NCBI GenBank assembly: GCA_903825315.1
Contig: CAIKAD010000001.1
Coordinates: 463,401-527,400, forward strand
DNA length: 64,000 nt
From: an uncultured Candidatus Peregrinibacteria bacterium
GTDB lineage: Bacteria > Patescibacteriota > Gracilibacteria > Peribacterales > Peribacteraceae
Reading direction: 5' to 3'
Shown: positions 50,589 through 59,605 of the stretch, piece after piece
Layout: each line of letters starts with the position of its first letter
Position numbering within the stretch: position 1 is the stretch's first letter
Program-made: the position numbers and the translations under genes
Notes under the pieces: generated by a model
The model's input: the letters and a program-made list of their open reading frames with translations, nothing else
Database searches by the model: none
Told to the model about the DNA's origin: nothing

Positions 50589-51035
50589 TTACAGACTCTT
50601 CTTTAATTCCTCAATCTTGTCTCGGTCAAAGAGGAATAGTTTCCAATGTTCGATGACGGGCATTTGCCGGAGGAGTTCTTCAAATGCCATCTCCTGCTGT
50701 TCTGATGGTGTGATATTTCCCTTATCATCGTAGACCGTTTGCTGCTTTTCCTCTGTGAGGAGAATCATCTTTTCTCCGGCTCTAACCTTTCCCAGACTTT
50801 CCTTTGCGTATTTGTCTTTGTATTGAGCAGAACGGTAATACTCCAAGTCCGCTAGGCTATTGGCATTCTGCTGCCGGAGCTTATTGTTTTCGCCCTTAAT
50901 ATTCTGGAGGGTGACCTCAAAAAGCACGTTTCTGTAGAAAGATAAGGCAAGTCCGAAAGCCATAAATCCAACAACAGTCAGACCCACAACTATCGTGAGC
51001 TGTTTAGAAATTGGTTCTATAGTCCTATAGGTCAC
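50589..51035 (-). CDS. FtsB/DivIC-like septum formation protein
   Basis: 148 residues: short N-terminus, one membrane segment (LTIVVGLTVVGFMAFGLALSFY, about 13-34), a coiled coil (LQNIKGENNKLRQQNANSLADLEYY), then the DivIC-type signature SAQYKDKYAKESLGKVRAGEKMILL. Such proteins join FtsL and FtsQ/DivIB at the septum. The FtsL-like partner may be the gene at 33497. The GTG start is supported by TATTCT ending 7 bases upstream. Divergent from murC. Confidence 0.82.
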   Translation of the reverse strand: MTYRTIEPISKQLTIVVGLTVVGFMAFGLALSFYRNVLFEVTLQNIKGENNKLRQQNANSLADLEYYRSAQYKDKYAKESLGKVRAGEKMILLTEEKQQTVYDDKGNITPSEQQEMAFEELLRQMPVIEHWKLFLFDRDKIEELKKSL

Positions 51036-51042
51036 GGCCAGC

Positions 51043-51048
51043 AGAATA
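51043..51048 (-). promoter_or_regulatory. -10 box of the FtsB-like gene
   Basis: Minus strand TATTCT, 7 bases, GTG (51035). Confidence 0.62.
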
Positions 51049-51081
51049 CCAGCTTAGGAATAAACTGTCGCGCCTCTTGCC

Positions 51082-52401
51082 ATGACATCTGGTTCGTCTC
51101 CTGATACGCTATTTTCGTTGAAGATCTTCTGTTCCGGAATCGGCGGAATTGGAATTAGCGCGTACGCCTCTCTTCAGAAGCTTGCGGGGCATGATGTGTT
51201 TGGAACCGACCGCTCATCTAGTTCTCTCCTGGATGATCTGCAATCGCAAGGCATTCGCACTTCTCTTATACAAGATGGTTCCTCCGTACGGGAAGGAATT
51301 GATCTCTTTGTATATTCCGAGGCCATTCCCCCCGATGCCCCTGAAAGGATAAAGGCGCAAAGCCTAGGGATACCGCAAAAATCTTATCCGGAAGCTCTGG
51401 GAGAATTCATGAAAGGTTACAAAGTGATTGCGGTCTGCGGCACGCACGGAAAGTCCTCTACAACAGCTATGGCAGCGCGCATGCTGATGCTGAACGGGTA
51501 CGATCCGACGGTGGTTGTGGGGACTAAAATGAAAGAGCTAGAAGGACGCAACTGGCGAAAGGGGAGGAGTGATTATCTGGTTTTGGAAGCATGTGAGTAC
51601 CGGAGATCTTTTCTCCATTATGCGCCTTCCATAGTATTGTTTACAAATTGCGATGGAGACCACTTCGATTATTACGAATCGATTGAAGATTATCACAGTG
51701 CTTTTCTCCAATTTTTCCGTGGGATGGATAAGGATGGAACAATAGTCTGCCATGGATTGAGTATGGAGGACGTAAGCATCGCAAAGAAAAGCGGAAGGAA
51801 TATTGTCGATGCCGACCAGTATCCGCTCATTTCGCTACAGACTCCCGGGTACCACATGCAACAGAACGCGCAGCTGGTGTTAGGTTTGGCAGACGTCCTG
51901 AACATTCCACAGCAAGAAACGCGAGAAGCCGTACAGGGATATGCCGGTTCCTGGAGGCGCATGGAGAAGAAAGGCGTAGTGAACGATGTCACAATAATTG
52001 ATGATTATGCTCATCACCCAACAGAGATTCGTGCCACGCTTCAGGCAATGCGCTCCGCTTACCCAGGGCAGAGAATCGTAACAGTCTTCCAGCCGCACAC
52101 ACATGATCGTACGAAAAAACTGTACCAGGAATTTCTGACTTGCTTTCGGGACACGGATCTCCTCATCATTCCCGATATTTACGTTGCGCGTAATGACATA
52201 GAAACCGACACAGTAAGCGTGAAAACATTGGCAGAGGATATTGCGCGTAGTAGCAACATACAGGTTATAGACGGTATTTCTATGGACAATACCGAACACC
52301 TCCTTCTAACGAATATTTTGCGCAAAGGCGACGTACTTCTCTGTATGGGCGCAGGAACGGTAACAAACCTCGCAGCAAAAATGGCATCATCTGGACGATG
52401 A
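51082..52401 (+). CDS. murC: UDP-N-acetylmuramate--L-alanine ligase MurC
   Basis: Adds the first amino acid of the peptidoglycan stem. All three Mur domains are visible: IFCSGIGGIGISAYASLQ (UDP-MurNAc domain), VCGTHGKSSTTAMAARM (ATP loop), LFTNCDGDHFDYY, and the C-terminal IDDYAHHPTEIRATLQAM with VFQPHTHDRTK. 439 residues, normal. The intact DDYAHHPTE here contrasts with the altered DFTVTP in the MurE-like protein at 14443. Its last 15 bases overlap the end of the SLH gene on the other strand. Confidence 0.96.
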   Translation: MTSGSSPDTLFSLKIFCSGIGGIGISAYASLQKLAGHDVFGTDRSSSSLLDDLQSQGIRTSLIQDGSSVREGIDLFVYSEAIPPDAPERIKAQSLGIPQKSYPEALGEFMKGYKVIAVCGTHGKSSTTAMAARMLMLNGYDPTVVVGTKMKELEGRNWRKGRSDYLVLEACEYRRSFLHYAPSIVLFTNCDGDHFDYYESIEDYHSAFLQFFRGMDKDGTIVCHGLSMEDVSIAKKSGRNIVDADQYPLISLQTPGYHMQQNAQLVLGLADVLNIPQQETREAVQGYAGSWRRMEKKGVVNDVTIIDDYAHHPTEIRATLQAMRSAYPGQRIVTVFQPHTHDRTKKLYQEFLTCFRDTDLLIIPDIYVARNDIETDTVSVKTLAEDIARSSNIQVIDGISMDNTEHLLLTNILRKGDVLLCMGAGTVTNLAAKMASSGR

Positions 52402-53676
52402 GCTGCTCGACGCCTTGAGCTTGTATTTATCCATTGCCAGTGTGACGATCTTTGCCATTTCTGCGCGGTTTATCGTGGATTCTGGCTCAAAAACGGGAAT
52501 TGTACTCCCACTTCCTCCCATCTTTCCGGCAACAACGCCATCGTGCGCTGCAAGTTCTATCGCACCCGCATAGGGCGTGCGTCTCGTCACATCTCCGAAC
52601 AGGGAACCTGAAGGCCAAGGAAGAGGAATATCCAGTGCTTGGTACAACGTTACGAGAACTTCTCCGCGCATAGCCGGACGATTAACGTCAACATCAGTAG
52701 TTACAAAAACAAGCCAGTCTCGCGCTTCTGCTGAAGCAATGTACCCTGCAGACCATCCGCCTGCGCTTTGGTTGAGGGCAATGCCTGCCGCTCCATGAAG
52801 CTCGTCCAAGCCTGCCAGCCCGTGGACAATCTTTGCTACTTCGGCAAGCGTTACGGGGTTATCGGGACCAAAGCTGTTGCTGGGCGTCCCATCCCCATTC
52901 TGGTAACCGGACATGATGCCACGACGGGAAACGGAAGAGACATATGTCGCAAACCATGCCGTTGTCGGCACGTCCTCATACACAACTTTCGTGCCGTTCA
53001 TTTCCGTCGTAATATGATAATCAGAAGCCTTGTCCTCTTCCTCCTGTTTCTGGAGAACGTCGCATTTGAGTGTTACTGAAAAATCTATGCGTTGTTCGTC
53101 CCTCAACTCGTCTGACTTGGGTGGCGTTTCCGTGCAGCCTTCCGGTATGTAGCGGACGCTGTACAAGCCAATAGGCATGGCATCATAGGATTTAGGCGTG
53201 ACATCCTTCATGATCAACCCCTCCGGTCCCCTCAGCTCAAACGGTACACCTTTTGGTGTGCTCACGACATTTACTTGGCCTGAAAAAGCGAGCTGAAAAT
53301 GAATGAATACTTTCAGGTCGTCCCCGGCTGCGTAGGAGAATGAAATTTGCGGACTGTCAGATGTTTTGAGAAGTTCAGAACCCTTATAGATGCGAATGTC
53401 CGTCAAATATCCCTGTGGTTGGTCAATGAACAAGGTGTAGCTTCCCACAGGCACGGAAACCGTTCTCGATTTCACATTGTCTTTGATCATGAGATCTCCT
53501 GTGTTCACCAAAGTCCATCCCATAAGCTTCCCTTTGGGATGCTGTTGCTCAATGATGATGTTTCCCTGTGGAAGTGTATCTCCACTTGATGCAATGACAG
53601 GGAAAGGAACGGAAGAAGAAAGAAGCGTGCAAAGTGTAAGAAAAGTTGCAGCTCTGCGAAACGTGGTGGTAGGCAT
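52387..53676 (-). CDS. Exported protein with beta domains and C-terminal SLH domains
   Basis: 429 residues. Signal peptide to about residue 29. Two carboxypeptidase-like or PEGA-like beta regions follow (GSYTLFIDQPQGYLTDIRIYKG; GLYSVRYIPEGCTE). Three SLH modules fill residues 225-420 (TTAWFATYVSSVSRRGIMSGYQ; VNRPAMRGEVLVTLYQALD; INRAEMAKIVTLAMDKY). It ends in a serine run (KASSSSSSR), which in sister proteins is a linker before another domain; here the frame stops inside the end of murC. Likely wall-attached. Confidence 0.82.
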   Translation of the reverse strand: MPTTTFRRAATFLTLCTLLSSSVPFPVIASSGDTLPQGNIIIEQQHPKGKLMGWTLVNTGDLMIKDNVKSRTVSVPVGSYTLFIDQPQGYLTDIRIYKGSELLKTSDSPQISFSYAAGDDLKVFIHFQLAFSGQVNVVSTPKGVPFELRGPEGLIMKDVTPKSYDAMPIGLYSVRYIPEGCTETPPKSDELRDEQRIDFSVTLKCDVLQKQEEEDKASDYHITTEMNGTKVVYEDVPTTAWFATYVSSVSRRGIMSGYQNGDGTPSNSFGPDNPVTLAEVAKIVHGLAGLDELHGAAGIALNQSAGGWSAGYIASAEARDWLVFVTTDVDVNRPAMRGEVLVTLYQALDIPLPWPSGSLFGDVTRRTPYAGAIELAAHDGVVAGKMGGSGSTIPVFEPESTINRAEMAKIVTLAMDKYKLKASSSSSSR

Positions 53677-53766
53677 GTGGGTATTTTCCCTTGTACTGCA
53701 CGTCGGGGAAAGAACGCACGGGGAAATGGACATGCAAAAGAGTCCATTTCGGTTTACAATGCGTTA

Positions 53767-56256
53767 TTAATCGTTCCACGCGTCACGTAAGCCCTCTCGC
53801 CATAACGGTAGCAGTTCTTCAAGCTTCTCATGTATCAGAATCTTCCCCGAATGGTGTACGTGAAGTACACCATCGGAGGTCGTTCGGCCAATAACCGTTG
53901 CCGATACTGTTAAAGAAGCAACAATCCTATCTACTTCTGCCTGTCGAGAAACCGGCACTTCCAATAGAAAACCAGGGGTTTGTGTGTAAACGATCTTGTC
54001 TTCTGTAAGTGACGATGCAAGAACTCCCGTATTAATATCAACACCAACATGACGGGATATCTTTCGTTGCGGCACCAGCATCTCGAAGAGGGAGAGAAGT
54101 AAACCCCCCTCGCTTATATCATGGCAGGACAAAACACATCCATTCTTGATAAGTGTTGTAACGGCAGCAATCATCTTTCCCATTTGAGAGAAGTCCGGCT
54201 TGGGAACAGAGGAGCCAAGCATCGCGTCTGCCGGTGCACCTGCCATCTCCTCCAGAATCTGGTAGTAAGCCGAACCGCCACATTCATCCTTTGGCGATCC
54301 GATGAGATATAGTAGAGAATCAGATTTCTGCAATTGCATAGTCACCGCCTTCGATGCATCTTCGATCACACCAATACAACATACAATGGCTGTAGGCGGA
54401 ATAGGGCCTCCGTCTGGCGTGTCATTGTAAAGACTTACGTTTCCCGAAATGATCGGTACTGCCTCACCATCAATCTTCACACCATTTGCCGCCTGTGCAA
54501 TGCCGCGCACTCCTTCTTCCAGCGCACCGAGTTCCGCCGGCTTTTCCGGATTCCCGTAATTGAGGCAATCCGTGAGCGCGCGTGGCGTGGCACCTACAGC
54601 CGCAACATTACACATGCTCTCTAATGCAGCTAGAGCACCCTGCCAGTACGCACTAATGCGGCCGTAGCGACCATTACCGTCTGATGAAAATGCTGCCCCT
54701 CGTTTGCGATCTTGTTCAGATATGTCCCATCCCGGATGTGTTCCCCCCTGAACATAATGCTCAAGGTCGGCAATGGGCGTAATGACACCGGCATCCGCCT
54801 CACCCGCTTCCACAACGCTGTTGCCGATCACGGTCTTGTCGTAATGGAGTATCGCCGGTTGGCGGCTACAGTAGTTCGGATGCCTAATCATACGTTTAAA
54901 TATGTCGCCGATCGTCGTCTGTAGCGTCTTGCTATCCCACGTGACCGCCACACTCGCTCCGTCGCAGGTAATATTTGGCTCCTGTCTTGCCTTGTCCGGT
55001 GGTGTAGTCGGCCGTGTGTATTGCAGTCCAGAAGTAATGTCCTGGGACCTCGCTTCCACCACGATATTCCCGCGGTGACGCACCCGGTAAATCCCGTCAC
55101 CCGTCACATAGCCGACAATGCTTGCTCGCGCATGTTCCGCGATATTTGGCAGGTCCCAATCCTGGTTGTAGTGACGAAGGATATGTTCCGTGAGTTCTGG
55201 ATGGCAGACCCAACAGAATCGTTCCTGTGTTTCCGCACAGGCAATGACTTCAGATGGTAACCCTTCCATGGAAACATGCAGTTTGTCCAAATCCATCTCT
55301 GCACCGTAGCCACGCCCTGCGACTTGCTCCACCGACGCGCAAACTACACCTCCCGCACCCAAATCCTTAAAGCTGATGCGATGTAAGTTGCCACTTGCAG
55401 CAAGCCAGTCAAATAGAGCGTATGTGGAAGCTAAAAGATGTCGCTCGAGAAAAGGGTTCGGTTCCTGTACTGCACCGGTATTCTGGTCTTTCTTCTGTTC
55501 TTCCATTGATACGCTGGCGAATGATGCCCCGCCAAACCCACTGCGGTCCGTCGGTTTTCCCACAATGATAATGTCGTATCTCTCCCTTGCAGCCTCCTCG
55601 GGAACTTCACTGTGGATGACTTCATCTTCTCGTACAAGACCGACGGCAATAGCGTTCACAAGGCAGTTGGAATTGTAGGAGGAGTCGAAGACGATATCAC
55701 CGCCCAGGTTGGGGATGCCGAGCGGATTGCCATACCCAGCGATACCGCGCACCACTTCCTTTGCAATCGTCCTGGACTCAGGTGTTGTGAGGTCTCCCAA
55801 ACGGAGAGAATCGAGTGCCCCCAGTACCCTTGCCCCCATGCAGGCGACATCGCGTACAGTTCCGCCAATGCCGGTTGCAGCACCTTCGTATGGAACGATT
55901 TGCGATGGGTGGTTGTGCGACTCATGGCTGATGACAATGCCCCAGCGCTTACCGATAGGTCCATCTGTAAGCGCCACAATACCGCTGTCTTCTTTTGGTC
56001 CAAGGATCACGTGCCTGCCCTCCGTTGGTAGCGTCTTGAGGAAACGACGACTGGATTTATAGCTGCAATGCTCACTTCCCTGAATGCCCCAGATAACGGC
56101 TTCAACGACTGTCGGGGGACGCCCAAGCATTTCCTGAACCTTCCGCGCCTCTTCCACCGTTAGACCGATCTGGTATCGCGAAAGCTCCTGTTTGACAACA
56201 TCGTCACTCAGGGACTGAAAATCAATCGACGGAACGGGTGTTGCAGCGTCTCCCAT
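53767..56256 (-). CDS. purL: Phosphoribosylformylglycinamidine synthase PurL (small type)
   Basis: ATP-dependent synthase of de novo purine synthesis, taking ammonia from PurQ. SEHCSYKSSRRFLKTLP, VISHESHNHPSQIVPYEGAATGIGGTVRDV, the Gly-rich FKDLGAGGVVCASVEQVAGRGYG, and the second half with NPEKPAELGALEEGVRG and SGNVSLYNDT match small PurL. 829 residues is longer than the usual 720-760. TAGAAT ends 6 bases before the ATG. Works with the PurQ-PurS-like fusion at 39518. Confidence 0.96.
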   Translation of the reverse strand: MGDAATPVPSIDFQSLSDDVVKQELSRYQIGLTVEEARKVQEMLGRPPTVVEAVIWGIQGSEHCSYKSSRRFLKTLPTEGRHVILGPKEDSGIVALTDGPIGKRWGIVISHESHNHPSQIVPYEGAATGIGGTVRDVACMGARVLGALDSLRLGDLTTPESRTIAKEVVRGIAGYGNPLGIPNLGGDIVFDSSYNSNCLVNAIAVGLVREDEVIHSEVPEEAARERYDIIIVGKPTDRSGFGGASFASVSMEEQKKDQNTGAVQEPNPFLERHLLASTYALFDWLAASGNLHRISFKDLGAGGVVCASVEQVAGRGYGAEMDLDKLHVSMEGLPSEVIACAETQERFCWVCHPELTEHILRHYNQDWDLPNIAEHARASIVGYVTGDGIYRVRHRGNIVVEARSQDITSGLQYTRPTTPPDKARQEPNITCDGASVAVTWDSKTLQTTIGDIFKRMIRHPNYCSRQPAILHYDKTVIGNSVVEAGEADAGVITPIADLEHYVQGGTHPGWDISEQDRKRGAAFSSDGNGRYGRISAYWQGALAALESMCNVAAVGATPRALTDCLNYGNPEKPAELGALEEGVRGIAQAANGVKIDGEAVPIISGNVSLYNDTPDGGPIPPTAIVCCIGVIEDASKAVTMQLQKSDSLLYLIGSPKDECGGSAYYQILEEMAGAPADAMLGSSVPKPDFSQMGKMIAAVTTLIKNGCVLSCHDISEGGLLLSLFEMLVPQRKISRHVGVDINTGVLASSLTEDKIVYTQTPGFLLEVPVSRQAEVDRIVASLTVSATVIGRTTSDGVLHVHHSGKILIHEKLEELLPLWREGLRDAWND

Positions 56257-56262
56257 AGTTGG

Positions 56263-56268
56263 ATTCTA
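56263..56268 (-). promoter_or_regulatory. -10 box of purL, leaderless spacing
   Basis: Minus strand TAGAAT, exactly 6 bases, ATG (56256). Confidence 0.7.
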
Positions 56269-56318
56269 CGTATTCGCAGGGAATGGCGCAAATGCCTCTT
56301 CTGTACGCTAATTGTGAC

Positions 56319-56347
56319 TTGGTACCTTCTGTTTGGTGCTTTAGGCT
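56319..56347 (+). promoter_or_regulatory. Leaderless promoter of murJ
   Basis: -35 TTGGTA (56319-56324), exactly 17 bases, -10 TAGGCT (56342-56347), exactly 6 bases, ATG (56354). Confidence 0.75.
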
Positions 56348-56353
56348 ACTCCC

Positions 56354-57673
56354 ATGCGAGTCTCATGGAAGGACCTCTTGAACCAGAACCGCATCCTGGG
56401 CGGTACCGTCGTTGTTGCGCTTGGGCAGCTCGGCAGCTCCATTGCAGGCTTCCTACGCGATACACTCCTTTCGCGCTCGTTCCCGGCGTGGGGCGTTGTA
56501 GATGTGTACTACGCTTCCTTTCGGCCCAGTGACCTACTCTTCCAGATCTTTATTATGGCGGGATTTTCCGTTGCCCTTGTCCCGCTGCTCGCCAAGTACC
56601 ACGTAGAAAAAGACTCTGCGGAAATGTCCCGACTCCTCAATGGCGTCGTTCTTGTGTCCGCTCTCTTCTTTGGCGCACTGGCGCTGGTCCTCGCCGCCAT
56701 CTTTCCCTGGATAGCCACTTTCCTGGTTCAATTCAAAGGAGAGGAATTGCAACTCTACATCCAATTTGCACGCATCGCCCTTCTCACAAACTTTCTGTTT
56801 GTGTTCGGAAACGCTTTTGGTCAATACCTCGTCACCGCACAGAGATTCTGGGTCTACGGGCTCACACCCATTCTCTACACATGCGGAACAATCCTCGGCA
56901 CGTTATTTCTTACGCCCTTCATCGGTGCTTACGGACCGATTATGGGAACGCTGGCCGGGGCGGCGATCTATGTCATCTACCGATTTATTGCCATTTACCG
57001 CATCGGCTTCCGGCCGGGATGGAAATTCTGGCATCCGGACCTCAAGGAAATGGGCCTGTTAATGCTCCCGCGTATGGCCGCGCTCGGTATCCTCCAGCTT
57101 GAGTTGCTCGTATTCGATGCCGTCGCTTCCGGCCTTCCGGAGGGATCCGTGACCGTCAATGCGTTCACGCGGAATTTCCAGTCTCTCGTAATGGGCGTCT
57201 CCGGGATGGCATTGGGGCTTGCGATATTTTCCCTCCTCAGCCAGTCAGCGGCAAAACAGGAATGGAACAGGTTCCGTATCTATATGCGCAAAGGAACACT
57301 GTTTGTCCTTGGGCTCACGATTCCCGGCGCCATAGCGATCATCGTGTTCCTCCCCCTGGAAATCTGGGTAATGCAGGCGCAGCACGCAGCCGACGTGTTT
57401 TCGACCTGTATTATTCTGTATGCCATCAGCATTCCATTTGAAGGCCTCAATCACCTCTATACGCGCGCATTCTTTGCCGTTAAGCACACAACCATCCCAG
57501 CCATACTCAATGTCTTTAATGGGGCCATCGCTATTGCGCTAGCCTGGTTTCTTGCCTCGCGCATAGGTGTCGCCTCTATTCCTCTCGGGTACGCAGTCGG
57601 ACAAGCTTTGGAAGTGGTCGGCCTGGTCTTTCTCCTCCCCAGCGGAACCCGTATCCGCAGAGCGGAATTCTGA
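56354..57673 (+). CDS. murJ: Lipid II flippase MurJ (MviN)
   Basis: Moves lipid II across the membrane for wall synthesis. 439 residues with about twelve to fourteen membrane helices; GSSIAGFLRDTLLSRSFPAWGVVDVYYASFRPSDLLFQI holds the conserved R-D and VDxYxxAF-like pattern, and AGFSVALVPLLAKY and the FGQYLVTAQRFWVYGLTPILY segment are typical. It is somewhat shorter than the usual 500 residues and may lack the last helices. Convergent with acylphosphatase. Confidence 0.92.
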   Translation: MRVSWKDLLNQNRILGGTVVVALGQLGSSIAGFLRDTLLSRSFPAWGVVDVYYASFRPSDLLFQIFIMAGFSVALVPLLAKYHVEKDSAEMSRLLNGVVLVSALFFGALALVLAAIFPWIATFLVQFKGEELQLYIQFARIALLTNFLFVFGNAFGQYLVTAQRFWVYGLTPILYTCGTILGTLFLTPFIGAYGPIMGTLAGAAIYVIYRFIAIYRIGFRPGWKFWHPDLKEMGLLMLPRMAALGILQLELLVFDAVASGLPEGSVTVNAFTRNFQSLVMGVSGMALGLAIFSLLSQSAAKQEWNRFRIYMRKGTLFVLGLTIPGAIAIIVFLPLEIWVMQAQHAADVFSTCIILYAISIPFEGLNHLYTRAFFAVKHTTIPAILNVFNGAIAIALAWFLASRIGVASIPLGYAVGQALEVVGLVFLLPSGTRIRRAEF

Positions 57674-57674
57674 A

Positions 57675-57944
57675 TTAGCTTTTGATCTCAAATTCCTCGT
57701 AGCCTTTGCTCTTTTCTGCCGTCATGAGCATCTGGTCCACGCGTGCGGCAGGCGGACCCTCTTTGCACCAGGCAACGAACTTCCGGAGCGGCTCCCCCTG
57801 TCCTTCGGCATGTATTTCCACGGAACCATCCTGCACATTACGCGCCCAGCCCCTGATGCTCAGCTGATCGGCTAACTGCTTTGCATTGGCACGGAAAAAG
57901 ACCCCCTGAACCCGTCCTGTTATCGTAAGTCGCACTGCTTCCAT
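57675..57944 (-). CDS. Acylphosphatase
   Basis: 89 residues, complete. Signature ITGRVQGVFFRANAKQLA (the Arg of the phosphate loop) and GWARNVQDGSVEIHAEGQ with the catalytic Asn are present. Hydrolyses acyl phosphates such as 1,3-bisphosphoglycerate. An extended -10 (TGC-TACTGT) lies 9 bases before the ATG. Confidence 0.94.
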   Translation of the reverse strand: MEAVRLTITGRVQGVFFRANAKQLADQLSIRGWARNVQDGSVEIHAEGQGEPLRKFVAWCKEGPPAARVDQMLMTAEKSKGYEEFEIKS

Positions 57945-58021
57945 ACAGTCTCTACAGTAGCAAGAATATGCAGAGTATACGACTCTCTACGCATCATAAT
58001 ATCTCTCAGTAACAATAACGG

Positions 58022-58567
58022 TCATTTCTTCTTCACTTGCGTAAAGTCCAGTTCCACAGGTGTCTCGCGATCGAAGATGAGGACGAGAACGTTAAGCTTG
58101 CCCTTGTTCACATCCACGCTTTCCACCGTGCCTTCGTAGTTCTTAAAGGGCCCATCGACGATGACGACAAGATCACCCACCTGGAAGTCACTCTTAAACT
58201 TGGCATCCTGCTCTCCAACACGACGTTCGATGACACCATATTCTTCGGGCGTCACCGGCACCGGAATGTTCCCCGATCCTACAAATCCCGTTACGTTCGG
58301 CGTGTTGCGAACCACGTACCAGCTCTCGTCTGTAACGACCATGTCTACAAGTACATAGCCTGGAAATAACTTACGTTCCTCCTCCACCGGCTCGCCTTTT
58401 TTAAAGACAAGCTGCTTTTCCTTGGGTACGAGGACATTGAAGATGTAATCGTGCATCCCCAGGGACTCAATACGCTGTTCCAGCGCCTGCTTTACGCTGT
58501 CTTCGTAGCCTGCGTACGTATGCAAGACGTACCAATTACGCCCGGCACGTGGATCCTGCTTTGGCAT
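58022..58567 (-). CDS. nusG: Transcription termination/antitermination protein NusG
   Basis: 181 residues. NGN domain: NWYVLHTYAGYEDSVKQAL, LFPGYVLVDM, and NTPNVTGFVGS; KOW domain: FQVGDLVVIVDGPFKNYEGTVESVD. Binds RNA polymerase and links it to Rho or ribosomes. The frame is open upstream to 58723 but overlaps secE there; the family start is MPKQDPRAGRNW. It begins 4 bases after the secE stop, the conserved secE-nusG order. Confidence 0.97.
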   Translation of the reverse strand: MPKQDPRAGRNWYVLHTYAGYEDSVKQALEQRIESLGMHDYIFNVLVPKEKQLVFKKGEPVEEERKLFPGYVLVDMVVTDESWYVVRNTPNVTGFVGSGNIPVPVTPEEYGVIERRVGEQDAKFKSDFQVGDLVVIVDGPFKNYEGTVESVDVNKGKLNVLVLIFDRETPVELDFTQVKKK

Positions 58568-58571
58568 GATT

Positions 58572-58757
58572 CTAGCTGGGAAGAAGGACGGTGATGGCCT
58601 TTTGGAGGATAAAGTCCAAAACACCAAATCCAACGGCTGATATGAGGACGAACCCCAGGACGATGGCGGAAAAACGCACGGCCTGATGGCGCGTTGGCCA
58701 ACGAACGTGGTGCAATTCTTCAAGTGCTTCGTTGATGTACGTAAGAGGTGAGATCAT
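58572..58757 (-). CDS. secE: Preprotein translocase subunit SecE
   Basis: 61 residues, the short single-helix bacterial type: INEALEELHHVRWPTRHQAVRFSAIVLGFVLIS with the conserved amphipathic helix and W-P pair, then the membrane helix. Clamps SecY in the export channel. Start MISPLTYIN; the leader carries an unusual early hairpin (58769-58788). Confidence 0.94.
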   Translation of the reverse strand: MISPLTYINEALEELHHVRWPTRHQAVRFSAIVLGFVLISAVGFGVLDFILQKAITVLLPS

Positions 58758-58768
58758 GGTAACTCTTA

Positions 58769-58788
58769 GAAAAAACCCCTTCCGGGGC
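58769..58788 (-). terminator. Hairpin with T-run at the 5' end of the secE-nusG leader
   Basis: Minus strand G-CCCC-GGAA-GGGG-TTTTTT. It looks like a short rho-independent terminator, yet it begins at the predicted +1 of the secE promoter. It may end lepB read-through or act as a protective or attenuating leader hairpin. Confidence 0.6.
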
Positions 58789-58794
58789 ATCCAT

Positions 58795-58822
58795 ATCGTA
58801 CCTGCCCCTTGGATCTTTGCAA
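58795..58822 (-). promoter_or_regulatory. Promoter of secE-nusG
   Basis: Minus strand -35 TTGCAA (58822-58817), 16 bases, -10 TACGAT (58800-58795). Predicted +1 near 58788, giving a 31-base leader. Confidence 0.65.
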
Positions 58823-58838
58823 GGGATTATTGAAAGTC

Positions 58839-59462
58839 TCATTTCGCATAGCTCGGGACCTCCAGAGCGTGAATTTTGGTTATCGGCAGCGCAACAATCC
58901 AAACTCGCCCCTTAATATCAGATCGGGGAACGAAGGGTTCGGGTTCACCATTTACCATAAAACTTCGTGAATCCAGGCTTCCGCCGCGATTATCACCCAT
59001 CACGAAATACTTGTCCGCAGGGATGTCATACTCGACGGGGCTGGTATCGCCGCTGCTGGGCGGATGGCGGTACGTTCTCCCAAGATTCTGGGGATCAAGA
59101 TACGACTTCTCATCGAGTTGTTGAAAGTCTTGCTGCCCTGGTTGTTCGATGGAAATAAATCCATCTTTAATGAGTACTTTATCCCCGGGCATGCCGATAA
59201 CGCGCTTCACATAGAACTTACTGGGATCATTAGGTGGACGGAACACGACCACGTCGCCGCGCTTTGGTTGCCCAAGGATGTACGCAAGTTTATTGATGAT
59301 TATGTATTCCTTATCTTCCAGCGTATCCACCATGGAGTTCCCTTCCACCTGGAATGGAGACACCAAAAAAGTCCGAATGCCCGCCACTATCGCCACAATG
59401 ACGACGATGTTGAGGAGGACATCGAGAAAGTGAAACCAGAATCCGTGCTTTTGTTCAGTCAT
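58839..59462 (-). CDS. lepB: Signal peptidase I
   Basis: Cleaves signal peptides of exported proteins. One membrane helix (about 12-30), then catalytic Ser in VEGNSMVDTL (about 44), general-base Lys in FYVKRVIGMPGD, and the MGDNRGGSLDSRSF box. 207 residues. Start MTEQKHGF is set by the extended -10 TGA-TACAAT, 7 bases upstream; an ATG at 59471 overlaps the -10 itself and cannot be used from this promoter. Confidence 0.96.
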   Translation of the reverse strand: MTEQKHGFWFHFLDVLLNIVVIVAIVAGIRTFLVSPFQVEGNSMVDTLEDKEYIIINKLAYILGQPKRGDVVVFRPPNDPSKFYVKRVIGMPGDKVLIKDGFISIEQPGQQDFQQLDEKSYLDPQNLGRTYRHPPSSGDTSPVEYDIPADKYFVMGDNRGGSLDSRSFMVNGEPEPFVPRSDIKGRVWIVALPITKIHALEVPSYAK

Positions 59463-59478
59463 CCGATGCATTGTATCA
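59463..59478 (-). promoter_or_regulatory. Extended -10, leaderless promoter of lepB
   Basis: Minus strand TGA-TACAAT (59478-59470), 7 bases, ATG (59462). Nearly the same sequence as the CAP-gene promoter at 3853-3868. Confidence 0.75.
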
Positions 59479-59592
59479 GAAACCGACTGTCTGCCTAGCG
59501 AAATCGAGTCTAAAACGTATCTTCGAAAATCAAATCAGCATTAAATTCTTGAAATTTATTATGGCACTTTGGCTATGTAGGATCGTATACGG

Positions 59593-59598
59593 TACAAT
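59593..59598 (+). promoter_or_regulatory. -10 box of the PH-domain membrane gene
   Basis: TACAAT, 7 bases, ATG (59606). Confidence 0.65.
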
Positions 59599-59605
59599 CT
59601 TTCTA

